A stretch of 32,353 nucleotides of DNA from Betaproteobacteria bacterium (GCA_020055845.1 JAGVIV010000270.1:1-32353), one strand, 5' to 3'; shown: positions 19,619 through 29,306, counted from the stretch's first letter. Numbers and translations are program-made. The notes: generated by a model from the letters alone, not told the origin.

Positions 19619-22600
19619 ATGAAAATGCCAAACCTTTCCGAATGGGCGCTGAAACACCAGCAGATGGTGGTGTATCTCATGATTGTGTTGTCAGTGGCGG
19701 GCGTGTTGTCATATCTGAATCTGGGCCGCGCGGAAGATCCCAATTTCACTTTTAAAGTGATGGTGGTGCGCACGCTGTGGCCGGGTGCCACGGCGCAGGA
19801 AGTCGAACGCGAACTGACCGAGCGTGTCGAAAAGAAATTGCAGGAGACCCCGTGGGTGGATGTGCTGCGCTCGGCTTCCAAGCCGGGTGAGTCGTTGGTG
19901 TTTGTGACGCTTAAAGATTACACGCCAAAGGACGAGGTACCGGAATCGTGGCGTCAGGTGCGCAAGAAACTCGATGATATTCGCCATACCCTGCCGAATG
20001 GTGTTCAGGGGCCTTTCCCCAATGACGAGTTCGGAGATGTGCAAATCAATATTTTTGCGCTGACCGGTGACGGTTACGATCTGGCCTCGCTGCGCCGCTA
20101 TGCCGACCATATGGCGCTTGAGCTGCGCCGCATCAAAGACGTGAAGCGGATCGAGATGATCGGTGTGCAGGACGAAAAGATATTCATCGATGTCGCGCCC
20201 AACCGGATGGCGACTTTGGGGATTACCCCGCAGCAAGTCGGAGATGCGCTACAAAAACAGAACGCGGTTAATCCGGCGGGTTTTGTAGAGACCGACAGCG
20301 ACCGAATCCGTATGCGGGTGAGCGGCGGATACGATAGCCTGGAGCGGGTGCGCAACACAGACCTGTTGGTGAACGGGCAGCATTTCCGTTTGGGCGATAT
20401 CGCGCGCGTGAGCCGGTCGCTGTCCGATCCACCCGCGCCGCAGATGCGTTTCGGCGGCCAACCCGCCATCGGTTTCGGCGTGGTCATGGACAAGGGCGGG
20501 GATGTGATTAAGCTTGGCGAAAATCTGGGGCAGGAAATGAAGCGGCTTGGCGCGGAACTGCCGGTGGGCGTGGATGTGCATGTGGTGTCCAACCAGCCCG
20601 AGGTGGTGCACGGCTCTATTCACCTGTTCGAGAGTTCTCTCACTGAGGCGGTGCTGATTGTGCTTGCGGTGTCGTTCCTGAGTCTGGGGATGCGCACGGG
20701 TATGGTGGTCGCGTTGTCGATTCCGCTGGTGCTGGTAATCACGTTCTTCGCCATGAAAGTGCTGGGCATAGATTTGCAACGTATCTCGCTGGGGGCGCTG
20801 GTAATCGCGCTGGGCTTGCTGGTGGATGATGCCATCATCGCGGTGGAGATGATGGTGGTGAAGATGGAGCAGGGCTGGGACCGTTTCAAAGCGGCAACCT
20901 ATGCCTATACCTCGACCGCGTTCCCGATGCTGACCGGCACGCTCATCACCGCGGCCGCGTTTACCCCGGTGGGGTTTTCAAAATCAGCCGCGAGTGAATA
21001 TACCGTCTCGATATTCCAGGTGGTGAGTATCGCGCTGATGACCTCATGGGTGGTGGCGGTGGTGTTCACCCCCTATATCGGCTACAAGCTACTCGATCCA
21101 AAGGCGCTGATTGCCAAGGCGCAAAAGCACGGCGAGGATATTTATGACACGCCGTTCTACCGGCGCTTTCGCGCGTTGCTGACCTGGTGTTTACGCAACC
21201 GCTGGAAGGTAATCGGCGCAACGCTGCTAATTTTTGTGCTGTCCATGCTCGCATTTGGCAAGCTGGTGCAAAAGCAGTTCTTCCCGTCCTCGAACCGTTT
21301 GGAGGTGATGGTGGATGTGTGGCTGCCGCAGGGGGCATCACTGCGGGCGACCACTCACGAGGTCAAGCGTATCGAGCAACTGCTCAAGGGCGACGCGGCG
21401 GTGGACTATTACTCGTCCTACATCGGTAACGGCGCACCGCGTTTTGTGCTGACCCTTGACCAGCAGCTGTTCACCGACAACTTCGGGCAGTTCGTCATTG
21501 TCACCAAAGATCTGGCGGCGCGGGAGGAACTTAAGCGTCGTCTGGAAGCGCGTTTCGCGGCCCCCGACTTTGCCGATATCCGTGTGCGCGTATCGCGTTT
21601 GGAAAACGGTCCGCCCATCGGTTATCCGGTACAGTTCCGCGTGATGGGGGACGACCTCACCAAGCTGCGCGAGATCTCCGCCGAGGTGGCCGGTCTGATG
21701 CGTGCGGATACGGGATTGCATAACATCAATTTCGACTGGAATGAAAAAGTTAAAAACGTTCGTGTCGAGGTTGACCAAGATCGCGCGCGCCAACTCGGCA
21801 CATCGACCCAGGAAATCGCACAGGCATTGCAGGGCTGGCTGAACGGTATCGCGCTCACCCAGTATCGTGAAGGCGACCAGTTGATCGATATTGTGTGGCG
21901 GGGCGGGAGCGAGCAGGACACGCGCTCGTTGAACAGCTTGCCCGATCTGGATATTGCGCTGGCCGGCGGACGTCATGTGCAATTGGCACAGGTCGCCAAA
22001 TTGGTTCCGGTACAGGAGGAGGGCATCATCTGGCGGCGCAATCGTCTGCCGACCATGATTGTGCGTGCCGACACGGTTGACAAGGTGCAACCCGCGACGG
22101 TGTCCGAACGTTTGAATGCGCAATTGGATGGTTTGCGCGGAAAGTTGCCCGCGGGCTACCGCATCGAGATGGGGGGGAGTATCGAAGAGTCGGCCAAGGG
22201 TTCCAGTGCCATCGCCGCCGTGATGCCACTGATGCTGGTCGGAGTCATCACGCTGCTGATGATTCAGCTGCAAAGTATCAGCCGCACGGTGATCGTCTTG
22301 CTCACCGCGCCACTTGGTTTGATCGGCGTGGCGCTGGCCTTGCTGATATTTCAGGTGCCGTTCGGGTTCGTGGCGAATCTGGGATTCATCGCGCTGGCCG
22401 GTATGATCATGCGCAACTCGGTGATTCTGGTGGATCAAATCCGTCAGGACGAAGAAGCCGGCAAGCCATTATGGGAGGCCATCATCGGTTCCACCGTGCG
22501 GCGTTTCCGTCCCATCGTGCTCACCGCTTCCGCCGCCATCCTGGCCATGATTCCGCTTACGCGCCAAGTGTTCTGGGGGCCGATGGCGGTATCCATCATG

Positions 22601-22681
22601 GGAGGTTTGGTGGTGGCAACCCTGTTGACGTGTATTTTCCTGCCCGCGCTGTATGCGGCGTGGTATCGCGCAAAAGAATAG
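19619..22681 (+). CDS. RND-family efflux pump permease (AcrB/MexF-like)
   Basis: About 1020 aa; LGRAEDPNFTFKVMVVRTLWPGATAQEVERELTERVEKKLQE, LVDDAIIAVEMM, GFIALAGMIMRNSVILVDQI. Start at ATG 19619 with SD GGAGG. Confidence 0.95.
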   Translation: MKMPNLSEWALKHQQMVVYLMIVLSVAGVLSYLNLGRAEDPNFTFKVMVVRTLWPGATAQEVERELTERVEKKLQETPWVDVLRSASKPGESLVFVTLKDYTPKDEVPESWRQVRKKLDDIRHTLPNGVQGPFPNDEFGDVQINIFALTGDGYDLASLRRYADHMALELRRIKDVKRIEMIGVQDEKIFIDVAPNRMATLGITPQQVGDALQKQNAVNPAGFVETDSDRIRMRVSGGYDSLERVRNTDLLVNGQHFRLGDIARVSRSLSDPPAPQMRFGGQPAIGFGVVMDKGGDVIKLGENLGQEMKRLGAELPVGVDVHVVSNQPEVVHGSIHLFESSLTEAVLIVLAVSFLSLGMRTGMVVALSIPLVLVITFFAMKVLGIDLQRISLGALVIALGLLVDDAIIAVEMMVVKMEQGWDRFKAATYAYTSTAFPMLTGTLITAAAFTPVGFSKSAASEYTVSIFQVVSIALMTSWVVAVVFTPYIGYKLLDPKALIAKAQKHGEDIYDTPFYRRFRALLTWCLRNRWKVIGATLLIFVLSMLAFGKLVQKQFFPSSNRLEVMVDVWLPQGASLRATTHEVKRIEQLLKGDAAVDYYSSYIGNGAPRFVLTLDQQLFTDNFGQFVIVTKDLAAREELKRRLEARFAAPDFADIRVRVSRLENGPPIGYPVQFRVMGDDLTKLREISAEVAGLMRADTGLHNINFDWNEKVKNVRVEVDQDRARQLGTSTQEIAQALQGWLNGIALTQYREGDQLIDIVWRGGSEQDTRSLNSLPDLDIALAGGRHVQLAQVAKLVPVQEEGIIWRRNRLPTMIVRADTVDKVQPATVSERLNAQLDGLRGKLPAGYRIEMGGSIEESAKGSSAIAAVMPLMLVGVITLLMIQLQSISRTVIVLLTAPLGLIGVALALLIFQVPFGFVANLGFIALAGMIMRNSVILVDQIRQDEEAGKPLWEAIIGSTVRRFRPIVLTASAAILAMIPLTRQVFWGPMAVSIMGGLVVATLLTCIFLPALYAAWYRAKE

Positions 22682-22713
22682 GGGGAAATATGAGCGATTT
22701 CAGTCGCGCAGGA

Positions 22714-22801
22714 ATTGGTGAGGCTCAAAAAATTCGCGGCTGAAGCCGCTCCCACGGGAGGGCGGAGATTTTGTATCGAGAAGGGGATTGGCGAGGCTCA
22801 A
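22714..22801. repeat. REP-like palindrome bracketed by 15-bp direct repeats
   Basis: Direct repeats ATTGGTGAGGCTCAA (22714-22728) and ATTGGCGAGGCTCAA (22787-22801) flank TTCGCGGCTGAAGCCGCTCCCACGGG, a sequence with a REP-type appearance. Confidence 0.6.
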
Positions 22802-23178
22802 TGCTGCTGCGCTTTCATGATTTTCGGCAGGTTGGTTTCAATCCAGTCGGTCAGCGCTTCAACCTGTTTGCCGACCCCCGCGCCCAGCGGTGTTAAGGAA
22901 TATTCCACATGCGGCGGCACTACGGGGTGAGATACCCGCTTGACGAAGCCGTCCTGCTCCAACTGCTGTAGCGTTTGCGCCAGCATCTTTTCGCTTACTT
23001 CTCCCACCTTGCGGCGCAGGTCGCTGAAGCGGTGCGTCCCTTCCATCAAAGCGACAAGTATCAGCACGCCCCAGCGGCTGGTGACGTGCTTGAGAATTTC
23101 GCGAGAAGGGCATTGCACGGCGAAGATTTCTCCGCGCCGCATTTTGGTTGATAGTTTTTGAGGATTGGTCTGTGGCAT
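22798..23178 (-). CDS. HxlR/MarR-like winged-helix transcriptional regulator
   Basis: 126 aa; CPSREILKHVTSRWGVLILVALMEGTHRFSDLRRKVGEVSEKMLAQTLQQLEQDGFVKR is the HxlR-family HTH. Confidence 0.92.
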   Translation of the reverse strand: MPQTNPQKLSTKMRRGEIFAVQCPSREILKHVTSRWGVLILVALMEGTHRFSDLRRKVGEVSEKMLAQTLQQLEQDGFVKRVSHPVVPPHVEYSLTPLGAGVGKQVEALTDWIETNLPKIMKAQQH

Positions 23179-23181
23179 AAC

Positions 23182-23205
23182 ACTTACCTTTAGGTGCGTA
23201 CTTAC
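23182..23205. promoter_or_regulatory. Candidate HxlR-family operator in the divergent promoter region
   Basis: Palindrome ACCT-TT-AGGT (23186-23195) with direct repeats ACTTAC at 23182-23187 and 23200-23205. Confidence 0.4.
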
Positions 23206-23272
23206 GAAAAGTTATTGTAACGGATATTCTTCGCATCCCCAACTTGATTAACAAACACAGAAAGGAAACACC

Positions 23273-24121
23273 ATGATCGTCGTTACCGGAGCTACAGGAC
23301 AATTGGGCCGTTTGGTCATCGCATCGCTGCTGAAGAAAACCGCAGCTTCCAACATTGTTGCCGCCGTGCGCAATGTGGAAAAAGCCAAGGATATCGCGGC
23401 GCTGGGCGTGCAAGTGCGCCAAGCCGACTACAGTCAGCCCGCAAGCTGGGATGCCGCACTGCAAGGCGCGGACAAAGTGTTGCTGATTTCTTCCAGCGAA
23501 GTAGGGCAACGCACACAACAACACCGCAGCGTCATCGATGCCGCCAAACGCGCGGGCATCAAGCTGCTGGCCTACACCAGCGTGCTGCACGCCGATACTT
23601 CGCCGCTCGGGCTGGCCGCCGAACACAGAGAAACTGAAACGTTGCTGCGCGCATCCGGCGTGCCTTTTGTGTTGTTGCGCAACGGCTGGTACACCGAGAA
23701 CTACACCGCAGGCATCCCCGCCGCGCTGGCTCACAACGCGGTTTTCGGCTGCGCGGGTGATGGCCGCATTGCATCGGCCAGCCGTGCCGACTACGCCGAA
23801 GCCGCCGCCGTCGTACTGACCTCCGACAATCAGGCTGGCAAGACTTATGAGCTGGCCGGTGACACCGCGTTCACCTTGAGCGAATTCGCCGCAGAAATTT
23901 CGCGCCAGAGCGGCAAGGCCCTCGGCTACGTCAACCTGCCGGAAGGCGATTACGAGAAAGCACTGCTGGGTGCAGGTTTGCCCGGATTCCTGGCGCAACT
24001 GCTGGCGGATTCCGATACGGGAGTTTCCAAAGGCGCGCTGTTCGACGAGGGACATCAACTGGGCAAGCTCATCGGCAGGCCGACTACTCCGTTGGCGGTA
24101 ATGGTCGCTGCCGCGCTGTAA
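23273..24121 (+). CDS. NmrA-like / SDR family NAD(P)H:quinone oxidoreductase
   Basis: MIVVTGATGQLGRLVIASLLKK Rossmann motif; QorB/YtfG-like throughout; divergent from an HxlR regulator as in ytfG/ytfH-type loci. Confidence 0.88.
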   Translation: MIVVTGATGQLGRLVIASLLKKTAASNIVAAVRNVEKAKDIAALGVQVRQADYSQPASWDAALQGADKVLLISSSEVGQRTQQHRSVIDAAKRAGIKLLAYTSVLHADTSPLGLAAEHRETETLLRASGVPFVLLRNGWYTENYTAGIPAALAHNAVFGCAGDGRIASASRADYAEAAAVVLTSDNQAGKTYELAGDTAFTLSEFAAEISRQSGKALGYVNLPEGDYEKALLGAGLPGFLAQLLADSDTGVSKGALFDEGHQLGKLIGRPTTPLAVMVAAAL

Positions 24122-24126
24122 CAGCG

Positions 24127-24163
24127 GCAAGGCTGTCGTGGCAGCGACAGCCTTGCTCGTTTT
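24127..24163 (+). terminator. Rho-independent terminator after the quinone oxidoreductase gene
   Basis: Perfect 12-bp stem GCAAGGCTGTCG-TGGCAG-CGACAGCCTTGC followed by TCGTTTT. Confidence 0.85.
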
Positions 24164-24225
24164 AAGGTCGTGCCAACAGCCCGCAAGCATGGCGATTGCC
24201 CGGCCGTTGTGGTTTAATCGCGCCC

Positions 24226-25098
24226 ATGAATTTATCCTTCAAAACTGTCGCGCTAATCGGCAAATACAAAACCCCGGCTATCGCTGAGCCCTTGCTGAGA
24301 CTGGCTTCATTCCTCGCCGAAAAAGGTGTGGAAGTCGCGGTGGACAGCCTCACTGCGGAACATCTGGGCGCGCATCCCTATCGTGTCCTGTCTTTGGATG
24401 AGATGCGCGGGGCCGTCGATTTGGCAGTGGTCATGGGCGGCGACGGCACCATGCTCAATATCGCGCGCACTCTGGCTCCGTTCGGCATCCCTCTGGTCGG
24501 CGTGAATCAGGGGCGTTTGGGTTTTTTGACGGATCTGTCGCTTGATTCGATGAAGCGCAGTCTGAACGCCATGCTGCAGGGGGAGTTTGTTACCGAGCAG
24601 CGAATGCTGTTGTCGGTGCAAGTGCTGCGCCAGGATCTCGAGGTGTGCAGGGCTTTGGCTTTCAACGAGATGGTGGTGCACCGCAGCAATATCGCGAGCA
24701 TGATCGAATGTGAAGTGCGCATCGACGGCGATTATCTCTACACCCAGCGCGCGGACGGTCTGATCATTTCCACGCCCACCGGTTCCACCGCCTACTCGCT
24801 TTCCGCGGGCGGCCCCATCGTGCATCCGGCGCTGGATGTGATGACGCTGGTGCCGGTCTGCCCGCATACGCTGAGCAACCGTCCCATCGTCGTGAGCGGA
24901 GGTTCGGTAATTGAGGTGCTGATGCACCGCACCGGCGACGTGCATGCGCGTTTTGACAGTCATACCCATTTCGATCTGCAATTGCACGATAGGTTGGTGG
25001 TGACGCGACACAAAGAGATGGTGCATCTGTTGCATCCCGCGGGGCACAGCTATTACCACACCCTGCGCGAAAAACTGCTGTGGAATAAGTCGCTCTGA
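24226..25098 (+). CDS. nadK: NAD kinase
   Basis: MGGDGTMLNIARTLAPFGIPLVGVNQGRLGFLTDL, DGLIISTPTGSTAYSLSAGGPIVHP. Start at ATG 24226. Confidence 0.97.
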   Translation: MNLSFKTVALIGKYKTPAIAEPLLRLASFLAEKGVEVAVDSLTAEHLGAHPYRVLSLDEMRGAVDLAVVMGGDGTMLNIARTLAPFGIPLVGVNQGRLGFLTDLSLDSMKRSLNAMLQGEFVTEQRMLLSVQVLRQDLEVCRALAFNEMVVHRSNIASMIECEVRIDGDYLYTQRADGLIISTPTGSTAYSLSAGGPIVHPALDVMTLVPVCPHTLSNRPIVVSGGSVIEVLMHRTGDVHARFDSHTHFDLQLHDRLVVTRHKEMVHLLHPAGHSYYHTLREKLLWNKSL

Positions 25099-25263
25099 CG
25101 GGAAGTTTAATTTTGAAAATGAATCGATTGAAGTCCGTCCCCCTCTCTCCTACCTCTGGTGAAACCCCTAGCCAATCGACTAAGCCCGCAGGCGGGCAAG
25201 TCGCTGGTTATCTCCCGCAAGCGAGCGAGAGTGATTTTGCCTTGCTTTGCAAGCGACTATTTG

Positions 25264-26925
25264 ATGCTTAAATTTCTCGGCATACGCGACTTTGTGATTG
25301 TGGCTTCCCTGGAGCTTGATTTCTCCGCGGGATTTACCGCGCTCACCGGCGAAACGGGAGCGGGCAAGTCCATCCTGATAGACGCGCTTTCGCTGGCGCT
25401 CGGGGAGCGCGGTGATGCTTCCATGGTGCGCAGCGGATGCGAGCGCGCCGAGATCAGTGCCGAATTCGATACGGGCGCATTGCCGCAATTGGAGGCATGG
25501 TTGCGCGAACAGGAGCTGGAAGGCGACGATGGCGTGTGTTTGATGCGCAGAGTGCTGGATGCGGGCGGACGTTCGCGCGGCTTCATCAACGGACGCAGTG
25601 CGACTTTGCAGCAGATGCGCGAGGCGGGAGAACAGCTGCTGGATATTCACGGTCAGCATGCGCATCAATCATTGCTGCGCCAGGATGCGCAACGCGATCT
25701 GCTGGATAGTCATGCCGGTTTGCAGGCCGAGGCCGAGCGCGTCGCGGGCAGTTTTAAAGCATGGCAAGTCTTGCATCGCCGCCGTATGCAACTGGAGCAA
25801 AACGCGGAGGCGGTGGCGGCCGAGCGCGAGTTGCTGGCGTTCCAACGTCGCGAACTGGAAACGCTGAATTTTGTGCCCGCAGAATGGGAAAGCTTGCAGG
25901 CCGACCACGCGCGGTTATCGCACGCCGCGAGTCTGCTGGAAACGGCGCAGTTCGGCGTGGAAGTGTTGAGCGAGGCCGATACGGCCTGTCTTGCGCAGTT
26001 GAATGCACTGACGGTGCGGCTACAGGCCGGTTTGGAATTCGACAGCGGGCTGCAAGACACACTGACCATGCTGGTGAGTGCACAGAACGAATTGCAGGAG
26101 GCTGTATATGCCTTGCGCCATTACCAGCAAAAACTCGATGCCGATCCGCAGCGTTTGCGCGAACAGGAGCGGCGCATGGCTGACGTGGTAGAGGCCTCGC
26201 GCAAATATCGCGCGGCACCAGAACACTTGCCGCAAGTCCTGGAAGGATTCGTCACGCGACTGGACGAACTGGGCGGGAGTGCGGACCTTGAGGAATTGGC
26301 CAGACAGGATGAGGTCGCCCGTGCTGATTACTTGTCTGATGCAAAAAAATTGAGCGCGGCACGCGCCAAAGCGGCACAGAAACTGTCCGAAGAAATCAGT
26401 GTGGCGATGCAGACGTTGGCCATGCAGGGCGGCCAATTCGCCGTGCAACTGACGCCGCTTACTGATGGCAATGTGCATGGTATGGAAACGGTCGAATTTC
26501 AAGTGGCGGCCAATCAGGGCAGCCCCTTGCGCAGTCTGGCCAAGGTCGCCTCCGGCGGCGAGTTGTCGCGTATCAGTCTGGCAATACAGGTGGCTGCCAG
26601 CCGCGCGGCCACCGTGCCTACACTCATTTTCGACGAAGTGGACAGCGGCATCGGCGGCGGCGTGGCGGAAATTGTGGGCGCGCTGCTCAAGCAGTTGGGC
26701 AAGCGCCATCAGGTCATGTGTGTCACGCATCTGCCGCAGGTAGCAGCGCAGGCGGACGCGCAATGGCAGGTGAGCAAAGCCGCGCAAGACGGCACGACCC
26801 TGAGTACCATAAAAGCGCTGGCAAACGACGAGCGTATCGAGGAGATCGCCCGTATGCTGGGCGGTGTGACAATCACCGCAACGACCCGCAAGCACGCGGC
26901 CGAGATGTTGGGTGTGGCGGCTTGA
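25264..26925 (+). CDS. recN: DNA repair protein RecN
   Basis: MLKFLGIRDFVIVASLELDFSAGFTALTGETGAGKSILIDAL (Walker A), LAKVASGGELSRISLAIQV, TLIFDEVDSGIGG. ATG 25264 chosen over the ORF-track start at 25159. Confidence 0.97.
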   Translation: MLKFLGIRDFVIVASLELDFSAGFTALTGETGAGKSILIDALSLALGERGDASMVRSGCERAEISAEFDTGALPQLEAWLREQELEGDDGVCLMRRVLDAGGRSRGFINGRSATLQQMREAGEQLLDIHGQHAHQSLLRQDAQRDLLDSHAGLQAEAERVAGSFKAWQVLHRRRMQLEQNAEAVAAERELLAFQRRELETLNFVPAEWESLQADHARLSHAASLLETAQFGVEVLSEADTACLAQLNALTVRLQAGLEFDSGLQDTLTMLVSAQNELQEAVYALRHYQQKLDADPQRLREQERRMADVVEASRKYRAAPEHLPQVLEGFVTRLDELGGSADLEELARQDEVARADYLSDAKKLSAARAKAAQKLSEEISVAMQTLAMQGGQFAVQLTPLTDGNVHGMETVEFQVAANQGSPLRSLAKVASGGELSRISLAIQVAASRAATVPTLIFDEVDSGIGGGVAEIVGALLKQLGKRHQVMCVTHLPQVAAQADAQWQVSKAAQDGTTLSTIKALANDERIEEIARMLGGVTITATTRKHAAEMLGVAA

Positions 26926-27028
26926 GGTATCATGCCGTGCGTTTTTAAACGCATTCGGCCACGGATAGACTCGGATCGTTCATCGGTGCGCCGGAATGAC
27001 GGTGCTAATTAATTTTAAGGTTCAATTT

Positions 27029-27346
27029 ATGCGTATCAGTATCGTTTTAGTTTCCTTGTTGTTGGCCTCGTGCAGCTGGCTTATGCCGCATAAAGTCGAG
27101 ATTCGTCAGGGCAATCTCATTTCTCCCGAGATGCGCGCGCGCCTGAAGGTTGGCATGACGCAGCAGCAGGTCAAAGCCGTACTCGGCACGCCATTAGTCA
27201 ACGATCCTTTTCATGCAAGCCGCTGGGACTACCTTTACCGTTTCGAGCAGGAAGGCAAGCTGATCGAAGAGCAGCACATGACGCTGTATTTTGACAAAGA
27301 CACATTGCAGCGCATCGAGGATGCTGCGCCCGCCGACAAAAAATAG
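27029..27346 (+). CDS. bamE: Outer membrane assembly lipoprotein BamE (SmpA/OmlA)
   Basis: Lipobox [55 protein letters not shown] is diagnostic. Confidence 0.95.
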   Translation: MRISIVLVSLLLASCSWLMPHKVEIRQGNLISPEMRARLKVGMTQQQVKAVLGTPLVNDPFHASRWDYLYRFEQEGKLIEEQHMTLYFDKDTLQRIEDAAPADKK

Positions 27347-27354
27347 GACGAAGT

Positions 27355-28158
27355 ATGAGCAAAATAAAGATAGTGATTGCGGGTTGCAGCGGACGTATGG
27401 GCAAGGTGCTGCTGGAGTGCATCGAGCAGTCGACTGATCTGGTCTTGCATGCCGCGCTCGACCATGAGGCCAGCCCGGCCTTGGGCAAAGATGCCAGCGA
27501 ATTCGGCGGAGCGCGCGGTATCAAAATCATTTGCGATGTGCAGACTGCATTGCAGGGGGCGGATGTGCTGATTGACTTCACGCGTCCCGAAGGCACATTG
27601 CACCATCTGGAAATCTGCCAGCAACTGGGCGTGCATATCGTCGTCGGCACCACGGGATTCAACGCGCAGCAAAAAGCCCAGCTCGGTGCAGCCGCGCAAA
27701 AGATCGGTGTGATGTTCGCGCCCAATATGAGCGTAGGTGTGAACCTGATTTTCAAGTTGCTGGAAACCGCATCGCGCGTGCTGAGTCACGGCTACGATAT
27801 AGAAATCATCGAAGCGCATCACCGCCACAAAGTCGATGCGCCGTCCGGCACGGCACTGGGTTTGGGCGAAGTGGTGGCGCGCACTTTGGGTCGCGATCTG
27901 GATAAATGCGCGGTCTACGGACGCGAAGGTGTCACCGGTGAACGCGATCCTTCCACCATCGGTTTCGCCACCGTGCGCGGCGGCGACATCGTGGGCGATC
28001 ATACCGTGCTGTATGCCGGTATCGGTGAGCGCATCGAGATTACCCACAAAGCCAGTAGCCGTGCCACTTTCGCCATCGGCGCTTTGCGCGCCGCGCGCTT
28101 TCTAAAAGCCCACCCGCCGGGCATGTATGACATGCAGGACGTGCTGGATTTGAAATAA
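27355..28158 (+). CDS. dapB: 4-hydroxy-tetrahydrodipicolinate reductase
   Basis: [53 protein letters not shown]. Confidence 0.97.
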   Translation: MSKIKIVIAGCSGRMGKVLLECIEQSTDLVLHAALDHEASPALGKDASEFGGARGIKIICDVQTALQGADVLIDFTRPEGTLHHLEICQQLGVHIVVGTTGFNAQQKAQLGAAAQKIGVMFAPNMSVGVNLIFKLLETASRVLSHGYDIEIIEAHHRHKVDAPSGTALGLGEVVARTLGRDLDKCAVYGREGVTGERDPSTIGFATVRGGDIVGDHTVLYAGIGERIEITHKASSRATFAIGALRAARFLKAHPPGMYDMQDVLDLK

Positions 28159-28205
28159 GTTTTTTGCGCCCCGCGACGGGGCGTGTTCACTGGGCTTTGC
28201 ATACA

Positions 28206-28583
28206 ATGATAAAAATTTTCTTCAGGACGCTGCGTCTGCTGCTGATGCCTTTTATGCTGCTATGGGCAAGGCTGGGAATGCCAAAAGGAATGGTGCGCGC
28301 AGTTGAAGCTCAAAAAAAGATCGATGCGGAGTGTCTCTCTTTGGCGCTCTACCATTTCAAGACCTGTCCATTTTGTATCAAAGTGCGCCGCGAGATGGCT
28401 AGATTATCTTTGACTATAGACTTGCGCGATGCCCAGCATGATCCCGTGCACCGGGCTGCGTTGCTGCAAGGTGGCGGCAAGATACAGACACCCTGTCTGC
28501 AAATCACCGACGCGCAAGGCGCTGTTCAGTGGCTGTATGAGTCGGAAGACATCATCAAATATTTACAGCAACGCTTTTCCTGA
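28206..28583 (+). CDS. Membrane-anchored glutaredoxin-like protein
   Basis: N-terminal hydrophobic anchor (IFFRTLRLLLMPFMLLWARLG) then a thioredoxin-fold domain with CPFC active site and IQTPCLQI cis-Pro loop. Confidence 0.82.
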   Translation: MIKIFFRTLRLLLMPFMLLWARLGMPKGMVRAVEAQKKIDAECLSLALYHFKTCPFCIKVRREMARLSLTIDLRDAQHDPVHRAALLQGGGKIQTPCLQITDAQGAVQWLYESEDIIKYLQQRFS

Positions 28584-28646
28584 GAGTTTCAAAAGCGTGA
28601 ACTGCAAAACATCCGCTTAGCGGCATCCGTTGTGGTTCCGGCTTAT

Positions 28647-29180
28647 TTAAATGATGAGGAACTTGATCCCCATCAGGATTAACACCACCCCGCCGAATAT
28701 CTCCGCTTTGCTCTCAAGCCAAGTGCCGCTACGTTTGCCTATCAGCACGCCGACCCAGCTAAACGCGAAGGTTGTCACGCCGATGATGATGCAGGCCAGA
28801 TAGGGATTGAAGTCCAGCAGGGTGAGGCTGAATCCGGCGGCCATCGCGTCGATGCTGGTGGCGACGGCGAGCAACAGCATCATCTTGTTGGTAATGGCAG
28901 CGATGTCTTCTTCGATACCTTCCTGCAAGCCTTCGTAGACCATTTTGCCGCCTATGAGCAGCAACAGGGCGAAAGCGATCCAGTGGGAATAGTCGGCCAG
29001 CCAGCCCAGCACCCCCTTGCCACCCAGATAGCCTATGAAGGGCATCAGCGCTTGGAATAGGCCGAAGAAAAGTCCGGCTTTTAAGCCCAGTCCCTTGATG
29101 TCTCCTTTGGAGCCGAGTCCGATGGAAACGGCAAACGCATCCATGCTGAGGGCGATAGCTAACACAATGACTTCAAACAT
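28647..29180 (-). CDS. mntP: Manganese efflux pump MntP
   Basis: 177 aa; [21 protein letters not shown] and [17 protein letters not shown] duplicated DAxA motifs. Confidence 0.94.
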   Translation of the reverse strand: MFEVIVLAIALSMDAFAVSIGLGSKGDIKGLGLKAGLFFGLFQALMPFIGYLGGKGVLGWLADYSHWIAFALLLLIGGKMVYEGLQEGIEEDIAAITNKMMLLLAVATSIDAMAAGFSLTLLDFNPYLACIIIGVTTFAFSWVGVLIGKRSGTWLESKAEIFGGVVLILMGIKFLII

Positions 29181-29277
29181 ATTGGTGGCTCATGTTGGGG
29201 ATTTATGGTGGACGTTGCTGCATCCGGATTATACGCGCGGCGCGAATCCTTTGTTGCCACAAGGCTGCGGGCAAGGT

Positions 29278-29306
29278 TTGATGCAGACCTGCTAATCCGC
29301 TATAAT
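29278..29306 (+). promoter_or_regulatory. Sigma70-like promoter for carAB (TTGATG-N17-TATAAT)
   Basis: TTGATG at 29278-29283 and TATAAT at 29301-29306 with 17-bp spacing, 75 bp upstream of the carA start. Confidence 0.75.

Noticed and set aside
21338-22438. 366-aa minus-strand ORF opposite the RND pump
   Set aside because: Antisense shadow of a clear AcrB-family gene.
22859-24190. 443-aa minus-strand ORF across the HxlR gene and quinone reductase
   Set aside because: Reads HxlR out of frame and the oxidoreductase antisense; no recognisable domain.
25129-25263. Upstream extension of recN (588-aa ORF starting at 25159)
   Set aside because: RecN homologues start MLKxLxIRDFVIV; the upstream part reads through a degenerate intergenic repeat (ctcccgcaagcgagcgag).
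28167-28183. Hairpin CGCCCCG-CGA-CGGGGCG after dapB as a terminator
   Set aside because: The T-run precedes the stem on the plus strand and no U-tract follows it, so it is not a canonical intrinsic terminator in either direction.
29181-29300. yybP-ykoY manganese riboswitch upstream of mntP
   Set aside because: Read on the minus strand, the leader lacks the conserved yybP-ykoY core; only a possible TATAAT-type promoter was seen.
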